Assembly (NCBI GenBank): GCA_963630555.1
Contig: CAVGND010000007.1
Location: 1-64,000 of the forward strand
Source: CAVALG01 sp963630555
GTDB taxonomy: Bacteria; Bacillota; Clostridia; Oscillospirales; Acutalibacteraceae
Direction of reading: 5' to 3'
DNA length: 64,000 nt
The position numbers and the translations under genes were made by a program. Each line of letters starts with the position of its first letter. The stretch's first letter is position 1. Positions 24,907 to 33,427 of the stretch are shown here, one piece after another. A model generated the notes under the pieces. The model saw only the letters and a program-made list of their open reading frames with translations, searched no databases and was not told where the DNA came from.

Positions 24907-26274
24907 ATGGCTTTTGAAAATTTATCGGATAAACTAAGCGCGGCGTTTAAAAAACTGCGTTCAAAAGGTCGCCTGACCGAAAGTGATGTTAAAGAAGCCA
25001 TGCGTGAAGTTCGCCTTGCCCTGCTTGAAGCCGATGTAAACTATAAAGTTGCAAAGGATTTTTCAAACCGCTGCGCTGAAAAATGTATCGGTGAAAATAT
25101 ACTTGAAAGCCTTACGGCTGCGCAAATGGTCGTTAAGGTGGTTCGCGATGAACTTACCGAACTTATGGGCGGCGACAGTGCTAAACTTGCAACCGCCAAC
25201 CGCATACCTACGGTTATTATGATGTGCGGTTTGCAAGGTTCGGGTAAAACCACCCACTCCGCGAAACTTGCAAAGCGCTTAAAAGCGCAGGGGCACCGTC
25301 CGCTTTTGGCTGCCTGCGATATTTACAGACCTGCGGCTATTGAGCAGTTAAAGGTGCTTGGACGGCAGATTGATATACCCGTTTTTGAAAAGGGTACGCA
25401 AAAGCCCGAAAAAACCGCTGTTGAAGCGGTTAAATACGCCCGCGACTACGGTCACGATTACCTTATTCTGGATACTGCGGGACGGCTTCACATTGATGAA
25501 GAGCTTATGAAAGAACTAACGCGTATAACCAAGGCTATAGAGGTTAATGAGATACTTTTGGTAATTGACTCTATGGTGGGTCAGGACGCTGTAAATATTG
25601 CAAAATCATTTAACGAACAACTTGAAATAACCGGCGTTATTCTTACAAAGTTGGACGGTGATACACGGGGCGGCGCCGCGCTCTCCGTAAAGGCGGTTAC
25701 GGGCAAGCCGATTAAATATATCGGTGTGGGCGAAAAGTTGGACGATTTGGAAGAATTCCACCCCGACAGAATGGCGTCAAGAATACTCGGCATGGGCGAT
25801 GTGCTTTCGCTTATTGAAAATGTTGAAAGCAAGATCGACGAAAAAGAAGCGCTTGAAGCCGCCAAAAAGTTAGAAGAAAACCGCTTTGATATGAACGACC
25901 TTTTGGCGCAGTTCAAGCAGATTAAAAAAATGGGGTCGCTTAAATCATTGCTTTCCATGATACCCGGCGTATCAAAACAGATACGGGACGCGGATATTGA
26001 CGACAGGCAGATGCTGCGGCTTGAAGCAATCATTACTTCAATGACTGCTAAGGAACGCGCAAAGCCGGATATAATCGCCGCAAGCCGAAAAAGACGCATC
26101 GCCGCAGGTTCGGGAACATCTGTTGAAGATGTCAACAAACTTTTAAAGCAGTATGACCAGATGAAAAAAATGTTCAAACAGATGAACTCCAAAGGCGGCA
26201 AACGCCGAATGGGGCGCATGGGTATGAATGGCTTCGGAAATATGCCCGGTATGCCTGACGATTTTAAGTTTTAG
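24907..26274 (+). CDS. ffh: Signal recognition particle protein Ffh
   Basis: GTPase that binds SRP RNA and signal peptides. Seen: N-domain (LSDKLSAAFKKLRSKGRLTESDV), G-domain with P-loop GLQGSGKTTHSAKLA, DTAGRLHIDEEL, TKLDGDTRGGAALS, and a Met-rich M-domain ending GRMGMNGFGNMPGMPDDF. Length 455 residues is normal. RBS GGGAGG. The 4.5S/SRP RNA gene is not in this window. Confidence 0.98.
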   Translation: MAFENLSDKLSAAFKKLRSKGRLTESDVKEAMREVRLALLEADVNYKVAKDFSNRCAEKCIGENILESLTAAQMVVKVVRDELTELMGGDSAKLATANRIPTVIMMCGLQGSGKTTHSAKLAKRLKAQGHRPLLAACDIYRPAAIEQLKVLGRQIDIPVFEKGTQKPEKTAVEAVKYARDYGHDYLILDTAGRLHIDEELMKELTRITKAIEVNEILLVIDSMVGQDAVNIAKSFNEQLEITGVILTKLDGDTRGGAALSVKAVTGKPIKYIGVGEKLDDLEEFHPDRMASRILGMGDVLSLIENVESKIDEKEALEAAKKLEENRFDMNDLLAQFKQIKKMGSLKSLLSMIPGVSKQIRDADIDDRQMLRLEAIITSMTAKERAKPDIIAASRKRRIAAGSGTSVEDVNKLLKQYDQMKKMFKQMNSKGGKRRMGRMGMNGFGNMPGMPDDFKF

Positions 26275-26350
26275 TTTATAAAGTTTGATTACAGAAAATT
26301 CTGAAAAATCAACTTTTTAAATAAATATATTTTATATGGAGGTGTCAAAA

Positions 26351-26593
26351 ATGGCAGTTAAAATCAGACTTCACCGTATGGGTGCTAAAAAGGCTCCTTT
26401 TTACCGTGTAGTAGTAGCCGATTCACGCTCACCGAGGGACGGTCGCTGCATTGAAACTCTTGGATATTACGACCCCAAGACCGAACCTGCAACGGTAAAA
26501 ATCGACGCTGAAGCAGCAAAAAAATGGATTGGTAACGGCGCTCAGCCTACTGATACAGTTAAGGCTTTGCTTAAAAAGAACGGCGTTCTTTAA
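26351..26593 (+). CDS. rpsP: 30S ribosomal protein S16
   Basis: 80 residues, MAVKIRLHRMGAKKAPFYRVVVADSR and GRCIETLGYYDPKTEP are hallmark S16 segments. GGAGGTG 6 bases upstream marks the ATG at 26351; the frame upstream of it is not coding. It follows ffh, the usual Firmicutes order. Confidence 0.98.
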   Translation: MAVKIRLHRMGAKKAPFYRVVVADSRSPRDGRCIETLGYYDPKTEPATVKIDAEAAKKWIGNGAQPTDTVKALLKKNGVL

Positions 26594-26624
26594 TCTGTTT
26601 TAAAGTTTTCAGAGGTGAATTTTA

Positions 26625-26858
26625 ATGGTAGAATTACTCACACTGATCGTCAAGGGACTTGTTGACGATCCGGATTCAATCAAAATCACGGTTGACGAAC
26701 CGAATGAAGAAGGCATAACCGTCTATCATTTAAGCGTTGCCGAAGGCGATATGGGCAGGGTTATAGGCAAACAGGGACGCATAGCAAAATCTATTCGTAC
26801 CGTTATGCGCGCTGCCGCCGCACGCAACGGTGAAAAAATCGCTGTTGATATTGATTAA
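26625..26858 (+). CDS. khpA: KH-domain RNA-binding protein KhpA
   Basis: 77-residue single KH domain with the GxxG loop in GRVIGKQGRIAKSIRTVMRAAAA. Works with KhpB in RNA binding in Firmicutes. RBS AGAGGTG. In most Firmicutes rimM, trmD and rplS come next; here a terminator and an ATP-grasp gene follow instead. Confidence 0.95.
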   Translation: MVELLTLIVKGLVDDPDSIKITVDEPNEEGITVYHLSVAEGDMGRVIGKQGRIAKSIRTVMRAAAARNGEKIAVDID

Positions 26859-26862
26859 GCCG

Positions 26863-26900
26863 AAAGGATGGCACGCCCGGCGCGATGTCATCCTTTTAAT
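26863..26900 (+). terminator. Terminator of the ylxM-ffh-rpsP-khpA group
   Basis: AAAGGATGGCA (26863-26873) pairs with TGTCATCCTTT (26886-26896) with one G-T, followed by a T-rich stretch. Confidence 0.75.
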
Positions 26901-26927
26901 TTTAACTTAAATTTGGAGCCGAAATCT

Positions 26928-27926
26928 ATGTCTAAAATTAAATTTTTAATTGCAAGAATTTTTACACTTGACTATAAAAACTTATTTTTAACCGCAAAAA
27001 AGGTTCATAAAAAATGCGGTATGAACACTGTTGCCGCCTTTTTTGACATAGTTAAGTGCGGAATTAAATATCAGGCGGGGTATCTTGATTATCTTGTTTT
27101 CGAGTTTTACAGGCTTAATGACGCGCAGCGTGCCTCACACGTTACGCGCGGCGTAAACAATTATTATGTTAAACTGTTAAACGATCCCGAATACTCAAAA
27201 AAACTTGATAATAAGGTTGAAACGCTTAAACTTTTCGGCACGTTTGCCGACCGTAAATGGGTTTATCTGAACGAATGCGACAAACCGGAATTCGCCGCTT
27301 TTGTTTCTGCGGTCGATAAAATCGTTGCAAAACCGCTTGACGCGTCGCACGGCGACGGTGTTAAGATACTCAAATCAAGCGAAATTACCGACACCGACGC
27401 TCTTTTTGACGAACTGAAGAAAAACGGGCAGTTGCTTTGTGAAGAATTTGTTGTACAGCACGATCTGATGAACAAAATATACCCCGACAGCGTAAACACT
27501 ATTCGTTTTGTAACGATACTGCACAATGACAAGGTGCATTTTGTATATATCGGTTTAAGGGTCGGTAACGGCAAACAGGTTGATAATCTTAACGCAGGCG
27601 GTATGGCAACGGTTGTTGACGAAAACGGTATTATTAAATGCAATGCCGCCGATAAGGACGGCAAAGTCTATGAAGCGCATCCAAAAACAGGTACGAAATT
27701 TAAAGACTATAAACTGCCTATGTTTGAAGAAGCAAAAGCATTTGTTGAAAAATGCGCGCGTATGATACCGCAGGTAGGTTATGTGGGTTGGGATATAGCA
27801 ATAGGCACAAGCGGCCCTGTACTTATTGAAGCCAACGCATACCCGGGACACGATATATACGGTTTGCCGCAGCATCTGCCCGACGGTTACGGAATTAAAA
27901 AGAAGTTTGAAAAAGCACTTAAATAA
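26928..27926 (+). CDS. ATP-grasp protein, sugar-transfer-associated type
   Basis: 332 residues resembling the ATPgrasp_ST family often found in surface-polysaccharide loci. Seen: an N-terminal helical region, DRKWVYLNECDKPEFAAF, a Lys/His-rich segment VAKPLDASHGDGVKIL, LCEEFVVQHDLMNKIYPDSVNTIRFVT, and the metal-binding end WDIAIGTSGPVLIEANAYPGHD with its Glu-x-Asn. The ligase substrate is unknown. TGGAG lies 10 bases before the ATG at 26928; an upstream in-frame start at 26868 overlaps the terminator and is rejected. No other polysaccharide gene is adjacent. It ends at a strong bidirectional terminator, so it is probably monocistronic. Confidence 0.82.
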   Translation: MSKIKFLIARIFTLDYKNLFLTAKKVHKKCGMNTVAAFFDIVKCGIKYQAGYLDYLVFEFYRLNDAQRASHVTRGVNNYYVKLLNDPEYSKKLDNKVETLKLFGTFADRKWVYLNECDKPEFAAFVSAVDKIVAKPLDASHGDGVKILKSSEITDTDALFDELKKNGQLLCEEFVVQHDLMNKIYPDSVNTIRFVTILHNDKVHFVYIGLRVGNGKQVDNLNAGGMATVVDENGIIKCNAADKDGKVYEAHPKTGTKFKDYKLPMFEEAKAFVEKCARMIPQVGYVGWDIAIGTSGPVLIEANAYPGHDIYGLPQHLPDGYGIKKKFEKALK

Positions 27927-27953
27927 GGTCTTTTAGATTATATTCGGGACGCA

Positions 27954-27985
27954 AAAATCCGCGGTGAATTCACACCGCGGATTTT
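27954..27985. terminator. Bidirectional terminator
   Basis: Arms 27954-27966 and 27973-27985 are exact 13-base reverse complements beginning AAAA and ending TTTT; separates the ATP-grasp gene from the convergent zinc-ribbon gene. Confidence 0.92.
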
Positions 27986-28026
27986 AGTGTTATTTTTATA
28001 TATTGTTTTTATATATTGCCGTAAAA

Positions 28027-28848
28027 TTATACATTGGTTGCGGTTATTTTATCGATCCAAACATAGGCGATAATATATGTGGCGGCAACGCATGCGGATG
28101 AAATGAAGGAAGCGAAACCATCACCAATGCTTACCAAAGCACCTACGCCCGCAATTATTCCGAGAACAAGCGACCAGGTCTTTATTGTGCGAAGTTTATT
28201 CACATCAATAAATCCGTAATAAAGTGACTTTGCAACCTGATGTGCCGGAGAAATGTACAGCAGATTAATAACAACCACGGCAGCCGCTATAAGCAATAAA
28301 ACAATTGCAAAAATCACGAAGAAAGCGCTTAAGCCTACTTCTGCAATAATGGCATAAACTTCACGGTCAAAATTATAATCAAATGTATCTAAAATTTCTC
28401 CAAGCATACTTGCGGAAAAAATCGAAATGAGAGCGAGAAATCCAAGAACGCCTACAATTACCCAATTGACAATCTTTTGAGCGTAAATGGTTCCGCTTAT
28501 CCAACGAATATGTTTGGCGGAAACCTCATTCTTTTTTGCACTTGCAAAAATAATCCAGAAAAATATCGTAAACAAAACAGAGATTACATCAATTGAGAAA
28601 AAGAATGTACCTTTAAACAATGAAAATACAGCCGAACAGGAAACCAGAATAGCCATTACCAGGAAAAGGCTGTGTGAAAACATCTGCTGCCATTTCTGCA
28701 CAACGGGATTAACCTCATTGCTTATAATGGGCTGTGATACAACCGGTTCCGATGCCGGTGCCGCTGTTTCCTTTTCAAGAGTAGCGCCGCAATTTGAGCA
28801 AAATACATCAGTATCTGCACATTGCTGATTGCAATTTTTGCAAATCAT
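28027..28848 (-). CDS. Zinc-ribbon multi-span membrane protein
   Basis: 273 residues: an N-terminal zinc ribbon with two Cys pairs (CKNC at 3-6, CSNC at 17-20), an Ala/Glu/Pro linker, then about six hydrophobic segments from residue 53 to the end. No known domain is recognised in the membrane part; the layout resembles zinc-ribbon/DUF4190-like proteins of Clostridia. RBS GGAGG. Its own promoter and a downstream terminator make it monocistronic. Function unknown. Confidence 0.75.
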   Translation of the reverse strand: MICKNCNQQCADTDVFCSNCGATLEKETAAPASEPVVSQPIISNEVNPVVQKWQQMFSHSLFLVMAILVSCSAVFSLFKGTFFFSIDVISVLFTIFFWIIFASAKKNEVSAKHIRWISGTIYAQKIVNWVIVGVLGFLALISIFSASMLGEILDTFDYNFDREVYAIIAEVGLSAFFVIFAIVLLLIAAAVVVINLLYISPAHQVAKSLYYGFIDVNKLRTIKTWSLVLGIIAGVGALVSIGDGFASFISSACVAATYIIAYVWIDKITATNV

Positions 28849-28875
28849 AGAGATACCTCCAACTAAAATATTTTT

Positions 28876-28924
28876 ACGGTAGTGATACCGTTAACATAAT
28901 AGCAAAAAAATTGCAAAAAGTCAA
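28876..28924 (-). promoter_or_regulatory. Promoter and inverted repeat of the zinc-ribbon gene
   Basis: TTGACT (28919-28924), 17 bases, TATTAT (28896-28901) on the minus strand. Just downstream, ACGGTA-gtga-TACCGT (28876-28891) is a perfect inverted repeat near the transcription start, a possible operator or 5' hairpin. Confidence 0.65.
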
Positions 28925-28948
28925 CGGTTTAGGCAGAAAAACCAATAC

Positions 28949-30613
28949 CTAACGGTTTGCAGGAAAGGTCAATGTTACAGATGTTCCCTTCCCCTCCTCG
29001 CTTTTCAGCGATATATCCGCATTATGCAATTTTGCGGCATGTTTAACGATAGAAAGCCCGAGCCCTGTACCGCCGACTTCTTTTGAATGGCTTTTATCAA
29101 CCCTGAAAAAACGTTCAAAAATACGATCTTTATATTCTTCGGGTATGCCTATTCCCGTATCGCTTACCGTAATACTTGCGGTGTCAGCGTCCGATTTAAC
29201 CGAAACATTCACGTCGCCGCCCTTTTTATTATATTTAACGGCGTTATCACAAAGATTATAAACAGTTACGGCAATCAATTGCGGAATGCCTTTAATTACG
29301 GCACTCTCACCGTCAAGCGATATTTTTATCTGCTCTTTTTCCGCCACCGGTCGCAGATTATCAACCGTCTTTTGAGCAATATCATACAGGTTCAAGTCTT
29401 CAAATTGCATATCCGACACACCCTCATCAAGATGTGAAAGGCGAATTATATCGTCAATCAGGCGTATCATCCTTTGGGATTCGCGATATATCCGATTTGA
29501 AAACTCAGCGGTGTCTTCAGCCTTTACCAATCCGCCGCTTAAAAGTTCGGCACAACCGGATATTGATTGCAGCGGAGTTTTTAATTCGTGCGAAACATTG
29601 GCGGTAAATTCGCGGCGCATCCGCTCCGTTTTTTCCTTTTCCGTCATATCAACTATAAAGATAACATTGCCGTATACATTCCCGCCGACTACAACAGGGC
29701 TTGAATTTAAGCAATATTCCCTATCAAGCACAATAAATCTTTCGGAATACGGCTCGCTTGAGTGTTTAAGCGATTCAACCGCGTTACGCAACGCCTTTAA
29801 GTGACAAATATCAAGTATATTCCTGCCAACATTATCCGCAAAGACGCGCGTTATTTTAGCGGCGGTTTTATTTACACTGAGCAGTTCACCGTCGTTATTT
29901 AAGAGAATGAGTCCCTCATTCATATTATCGGTTACGGTTTCAAACTCGCTTTTGCGTTTTTCAAGTTCCTTTTCCTGCTTTTTAAGTTGCCTTTGCTGAT
30001 GTTCAAGTTTAGATAAGAGCGGTGAGATTTCGGGATAATTCTTATTGGGATTTACATTGTTTAGGTCTAAATCATTAAGCGGTTTAACAATCCTTTTTGA
30101 TATACTGTAAGCCAAAATGCAGGAAACAATTATTGCGGCGAGCAGAAGGAACGCTATCGGTTGACCTGCGCTGACAAGCATTGATAACACGGTTATCTGT
30201 GCGTCCGATACGCGCACTATGCTGCCGTCATCGAGTTTTTGCGCGCAGTAGACCTGCTTTTCCATAAGTGTTGTAGAATACCTTGAACTTTCCCCATACC
30301 CTTTTTTGAGAGCCTGTTTTACCTCTGTACGGTTTAAGTGATTTTCCATACTTGCGGCATCTTTTTGGGTATCAAAAAGCACCTTGCCGTCGGCGGAAAT
30401 CAGGGTAATGCGACAATCCACTTTTCCTAATTTTTTAAGGTAATCCGTACCGCCTTTATTAACACCGTCGGCGGCAAGCGTTGTCTGCGATTTAATCTTA
30501 CGGTGCTGAGCGTCGGAAAAATAGCCGTACTGCACGCTCATAACCATAACAACGGTTGCAAGAAACATTGCCAACGAAACCGAAAACACATATCTGAAAA
30601 TTCTTTTAGTCAT
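28949..30613 (-). CDS. phoR: PhoR-type sensor histidine kinase
   Basis: 554 residues. Seen: membrane segment 1 (about 10-30), an extracytoplasmic sensor of about 115 residues, membrane segment 2 (about 150-172), a HAMP-like stretch, a coiled coil (LEHQQRQLKKQEKELEKRK), a PAS domain (NEGLILLNNDGELLSVNKTAAKI), HisKA with His342 in NVSHELKTPLQSISG, and an ATPase domain with GTGLGLSIVKHAA. This order is that of PhoR. GGAGGTG selects ATG at 30613, overlapping the regulator stop by 8 bases. Phosphate sensing is inferred from architecture and from the boxes upstream of the operon; no pst genes are here. Confidence 0.87.
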   Translation of the reverse strand: MTKRIFRYVFSVSLAMFLATVVMVMSVQYGYFSDAQHRKIKSQTTLAADGVNKGGTDYLKKLGKVDCRITLISADGKVLFDTQKDAASMENHLNRTEVKQALKKGYGESSRYSTTLMEKQVYCAQKLDDGSIVRVSDAQITVLSMLVSAGQPIAFLLLAAIIVSCILAYSISKRIVKPLNDLDLNNVNPNKNYPEISPLLSKLEHQQRQLKKQEKELEKRKSEFETVTDNMNEGLILLNNDGELLSVNKTAAKITRVFADNVGRNILDICHLKALRNAVESLKHSSEPYSERFIVLDREYCLNSSPVVVGGNVYGNVIFIVDMTEKEKTERMRREFTANVSHELKTPLQSISGCAELLSGGLVKAEDTAEFSNRIYRESQRMIRLIDDIIRLSHLDEGVSDMQFEDLNLYDIAQKTVDNLRPVAEKEQIKISLDGESAVIKGIPQLIAVTVYNLCDNAVKYNKKGGDVNVSVKSDADTASITVSDTGIGIPEEYKDRIFERFFRVDKSHSKEVGGTGLGLSIVKHAAKLHNADISLKSEEGKGTSVTLTFPANR

Positions 30614-31283
30614 CCTGCGGCACCTCCATCCTATAGCCAACCCCTCTGACGGTTTTTATAAGATTTCCGTATTTACCGAGTTTGGTTCTCAAAGTGCCCA
30701 TATGAACATCGACAGTACGCGACTCACCTATAAAGTCGGTTCCCCATACACTTTCAAGCAGTTGATCGCGGCTGAATGCCCTGCCTGCATTAGTCATAAA
30801 CAGTTCAAGCAATTTAAATTCCTTAAGCGTAAGTTCAATGCGCTTATCGTCGGCACTTACGGTATGTGCCGACATATCCACGGTCAACCCGCCGATTTTA
30901 ATTTTATTTTCGCTGTGTGGGTTAGCGCGTCTGAGCACTGCCCTGACTCTTGACACCATTTCCATCATACCAAACGGCTTCGGAAGATAATCGTCGGCGC
31001 CGAGGTCAAGCCCGATCACCTTATCATACTCTGTACCCTTAGCGGTTGCGAGAATCACGGGAATATCTTTTGTATCGGGCGAGATGCGCAGTTTCTTAAG
31101 TATTGTTAAACCGTCATCACCGGGCAGCATTATATCAAGAATAATAAGTTGCGGGTATACGGTTTTAAGCCTTTCATACAATTTGCCGCCGTCCTGAAAC
31201 CCTTCGGCATCATATCCGGATGCTTTAAGCGTATAAACCACAAGATCGCGAATTCCGGTATCATCTTCAACGCAAAATATCAC
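30606..31283 (-). CDS. phoP: PhoP/PhoB-type response regulator
   Basis: Receiver with Asp50 in LIILDIMLPGDDG, TAKG, and YLPKPFGMMEMVSRVRAVLRR; winged helix with LTLKEFKLLELFMTNAGRAFSRDQLLESVWG and TVDVHMGTLRTKLGKYG. 225 residues with the chosen start: GTG at 31283 lies 10 bases after GGAGG, while a GTG at 31292 is immediately next to it and is rejected. Heads the regulator-kinase operon. PhoP-like boxes lie upstream. Confidence 0.88.
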   Translation of the reverse strand: MIFCVEDDTGIRDLVVYTLKASGYDAEGFQDGGKLYERLKTVYPQLIILDIMLPGDDGLTILKKLRISPDTKDIPVILATAKGTEYDKVIGLDLGADDYLPKPFGMMEMVSRVRAVLRRANPHSENKIKIGGLTVDMSAHTVSADDKRIELTLKEFKLLELFMTNAGRAFSRDQLLESVWGTDFIGESRTVDVHMGTLRTKLGKYGNLIKTVRGVGYRMEVPQDD

Positions 31284-31367
31284 GAGCAGCACCCTCCTTT
31301 TAATTTTATCGATTATTTATCACGATTTTATATTACAGCCTGAAAGTAAAAACAGCAGCATATTATG

Positions 31368-31384
31368 TGTAAAATTTGTGTAAA
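31368..31384 (-). promoter_or_regulatory. PhoP-box-like direct repeat
   Basis: TTTACA occurs at 31379-31384 and 31368-31373 on the minus strand, 11 bases apart, matching the TT(A/C/T)ACA repeat bound by PhoP in Firmicutes. It sits upstream of a -10-like TAATAT and the phoP gene. Confidence 0.55.
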
Positions 31385-31392
31385 ATCGAATA

Positions 31393-32184
31393 TCAGACGT
31401 TATGTACATCCAATTGGTCAAACGGTATTTTAATATCCGCATTTTCAAGTCCCGTCTGAATTTCCGCAATTGCGGCGCGGCGAATATCGCATCTGTTTTT
31501 ATAGTCGCAAAAAAGCCTGATTTTATAAAGCACGGCTGAACTCTCAAACGATTGGGTTCCCTTGTATTCACAGGTTGCAACACCGTCAAGTTTCGAAATT
31601 TTTTCGGCAATTCCGGTAAAGACCTTATGCACATTGCGAACATCTTCATCATACGAAATCGGAACATCTATATCCATCAAATCAGTCATTTTTTTAATTT
31701 CGGATATATTGCGATTGCATACGCTGAGGGTCGAATTGTCAATAATACTTTCTATTTTTGTGGTTCTGATATTAAAAGAGGTTACGATTCCGTTTACGCC
31801 GTTATATTCAACAGGGTCGCCGATAGAAAAGAATTTATCACCTATAATATGCAGCCCCATAACAACATCTTTTAAAGTGTCCTGCAAAGCAAGACCCGCG
31901 GCGGCGCTGACAAGTCCCAAACCGGCAACCATTGACCCGATATTTATACCGTTTATCTGTAAAATTATCAACACGGTTACAACCGAAATAAGCACTTTCA
32001 GCACGCTCATAACAATCTGCCACACCTGCGACTGTTCCCCGCCGTTACGGGCTTTAAATCTTGCCGCCATACGCCTTATAAGAATCCAAAGAGTAAATGC
32101 ACCGATTACAACAAGGATGCTTACGATTATTTGCGGCGATAAAATGAATTTTAAAGTTTGACCGAGAATTTTTGAAGCATTCAT
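31393..32184 (-). CDS. MscS-family mechanosensitive channel
   Basis: Small-conductance channel protein (263 residues). Seen: three membrane segments (about 12-35, 55-75, 80-110), the pore-lining/beta-domain junction GLVSAAAGLALQDTLKDVVMGLHII, GDPVEYNGVNGIVTSFNIRTTKI, then a cytoplasmic domain rich in strands. AGGAGAGG selects the ATG at 32184 over one at 32214. Length matches the short YkuT-like MscS group. Confidence 0.9.
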   Translation of the reverse strand: MNASKILGQTLKFILSPQIIVSILVVIGAFTLWILIRRMAARFKARNGGEQSQVWQIVMSVLKVLISVVTVLIILQINGINIGSMVAGLGLVSAAAGLALQDTLKDVVMGLHIIGDKFFSIGDPVEYNGVNGIVTSFNIRTTKIESIIDNSTLSVCNRNISEIKKMTDLMDIDVPISYDEDVRNVHKVFTGIAEKISKLDGVATCEYKGTQSFESSAVLYKIRLFCDYKNRCDIRRAAIAEIQTGLENADIKIPFDQLDVHNV

Positions 32185-32263
32185 TCCGAACCTCTCCTGA
32201 TTTTTTATATTCAACAGTTCAATTGTAACACATAAATTTACGATTTAACAGCGTTTTTTATTA

Positions 32264-32291
32264 TTGACATACAATATTTTTAAGGTACAAT
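32264..32291 (+). promoter_or_regulatory. Promoter of the dus gene
   Basis: TTGACA (32264-32269), 16 bases, TACAAT (32286-32291). Confidence 0.6.
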
Positions 32292-32326
32292 AAAAATACT
32301 ATGATGGAATACGGGGATTAATTATT

Positions 32327-33283
32327 ATGTTTATAGGTAATGTTGAAATAAAAGGATGGGCAGGACTTGCACCTATGGCGGGTGTGGCTGACCGCGCAAT
32401 GCGCGAAATTTGCCGCGGTTTCGGTGCGGCATTCACTGTCGGAGAACTTACAAGCGCAAAGGGAGTGACCCTCGGGGACAGAAAATCCGCTGACCTTCTG
32501 AGCGTTTCGGAAAGAGAACGGCCTTTTGCTTCGCAATTATTTGGGGCTGACCCGGAAACAATGGCGCAGGCAGCAAAAAAAGCACTTGAATACAAGCCTG
32601 ATTTTATTGATATAAATATGGGGTGCCCCGCGCCCAAAGTAGCGATAGCCGGCAAGGGTGGCTCCGCACTTATGAGGGATCCGCAACTGGCTGAAAAGAT
32701 AATATACTCTGTAGTCAAGGCGGTTGATGTACCTGTCACGGTGAAAATGCGTTTAGGGTGGGACGAGAACTCAATAAACGCGGCAGAAATAGCAAAACGC
32801 GCGGAAAATGCAGGTGCGGCGGCAGTTACGGTACACGGCAGAACAAGAAAGCAGATGTATGCGCCCGAAGTGAACATAAAAGAAATCGCAAAGGTTAAAC
32901 AAACTGTGAAAATACCGGTTATTGCAAACGGCGATGTGAACTCTGCAAATGCTGCGGCAAAAATGTATGAACAGACAGGTTGCGATTTTATTATGGTAGG
33001 CAGGGCGGCAATGGGCAATCCGTGGATATTTTCGCAAATAAACGCCCGGCTTTCGGAAGAACGGATAATTCCCGACCCTCCTATTTCCGAAAAACTGCGG
33101 GTTATGCTTGCGCAGATCGAACTTATGCGTAAATACAAGGGCGATCACATAGCATTTTTGGAGGCAAGAAAACATGTGGCATGGTATATTAAAGGCGTAA
33201 AAGGCGCTGCGGCAATCCGCCGTATGTGCGGCAAAATAAAATCAATGGATGATATCATCGCCATATGCAAAAAATTAATATAA
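32327..33283 (+). CDS. dusB: tRNA-dihydrouridine synthase, DusB type
   Basis: FMN-dependent reduction of uridines in tRNA. Seen: GLAPMAGVADRAMREICRGFG, SQLFGADPE, the FMN/tRNA motif DINMGCPAPKVAIAGKGGSALM with catalytic Cys, TVKMRLGWDE, VHGRTRKQMY, ANGDVNS, and MVGRAAMGNPWIF. 318 residues, in a TIM barrel plus C-terminal helical domain. A long opposite-strand frame covers this gene and is a shadow. Confidence 0.93.
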   Translation: MFIGNVEIKGWAGLAPMAGVADRAMREICRGFGAAFTVGELTSAKGVTLGDRKSADLLSVSERERPFASQLFGADPETMAQAAKKALEYKPDFIDINMGCPAPKVAIAGKGGSALMRDPQLAEKIIYSVVKAVDVPVTVKMRLGWDENSINAAEIAKRAENAGAAAVTVHGRTRKQMYAPEVNIKEIAKVKQTVKIPVIANGDVNSANAAAKMYEQTGCDFIMVGRAAMGNPWIFSQINARLSEERIIPDPPISEKLRVMLAQIELMRKYKGDHIAFLEARKHVAWYIKGVKGAAAIRRMCGKIKSMDDIIAICKKLI

Positions 33284-33315
33284 ATACTTCATTTTAAAAG
33301 ATAAGTCCCTGTTGT

Positions 33316-33340
33316 AAATGCCGGCATAGACGGCATTTTT
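33316..33340 (+). terminator. Short terminator after dusB
   Basis: AAATGCC (33316-33322) pairs with GGCATTT (33332-33338), followed by TT. Confidence 0.6.
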
Positions 33341-33354
33341 GCCGGTGATTCAAC

Positions 33355-33390
33355 AAACAAGCAGCCGCTTATTTCAGCGGCTGCTTGTTT
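33355..33390. terminator. Bidirectional terminator between dusB and the convergent epimerase gene
   Basis: Arms 33355-33369 and 33376-33390 are exact 15-base reverse complements around a 6-base loop. Confidence 0.9.
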
Positions 33391-33427
33391 ACAATCCTGA
33401 TATTATATTTCGTTCCGTTAAGGGTGT

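Noticed and set aside
25581..26219. Minus-strand frame of 212 codons
   Set aside because: Shadow of ffh; composition is Ser/Leu-rich as expected from antisense of a helical protein.
31562..32161. Plus-strand frame of 199 codons
   Set aside because: Antisense of the MscS gene, no ribosome site or motif.
32299..33138. Long minus-strand frame of 279 codons
   Set aside because: It lies wholly opposite dusB, its protein is Ser/Ala/Ile-rich without domains, and no ribosome site is present.
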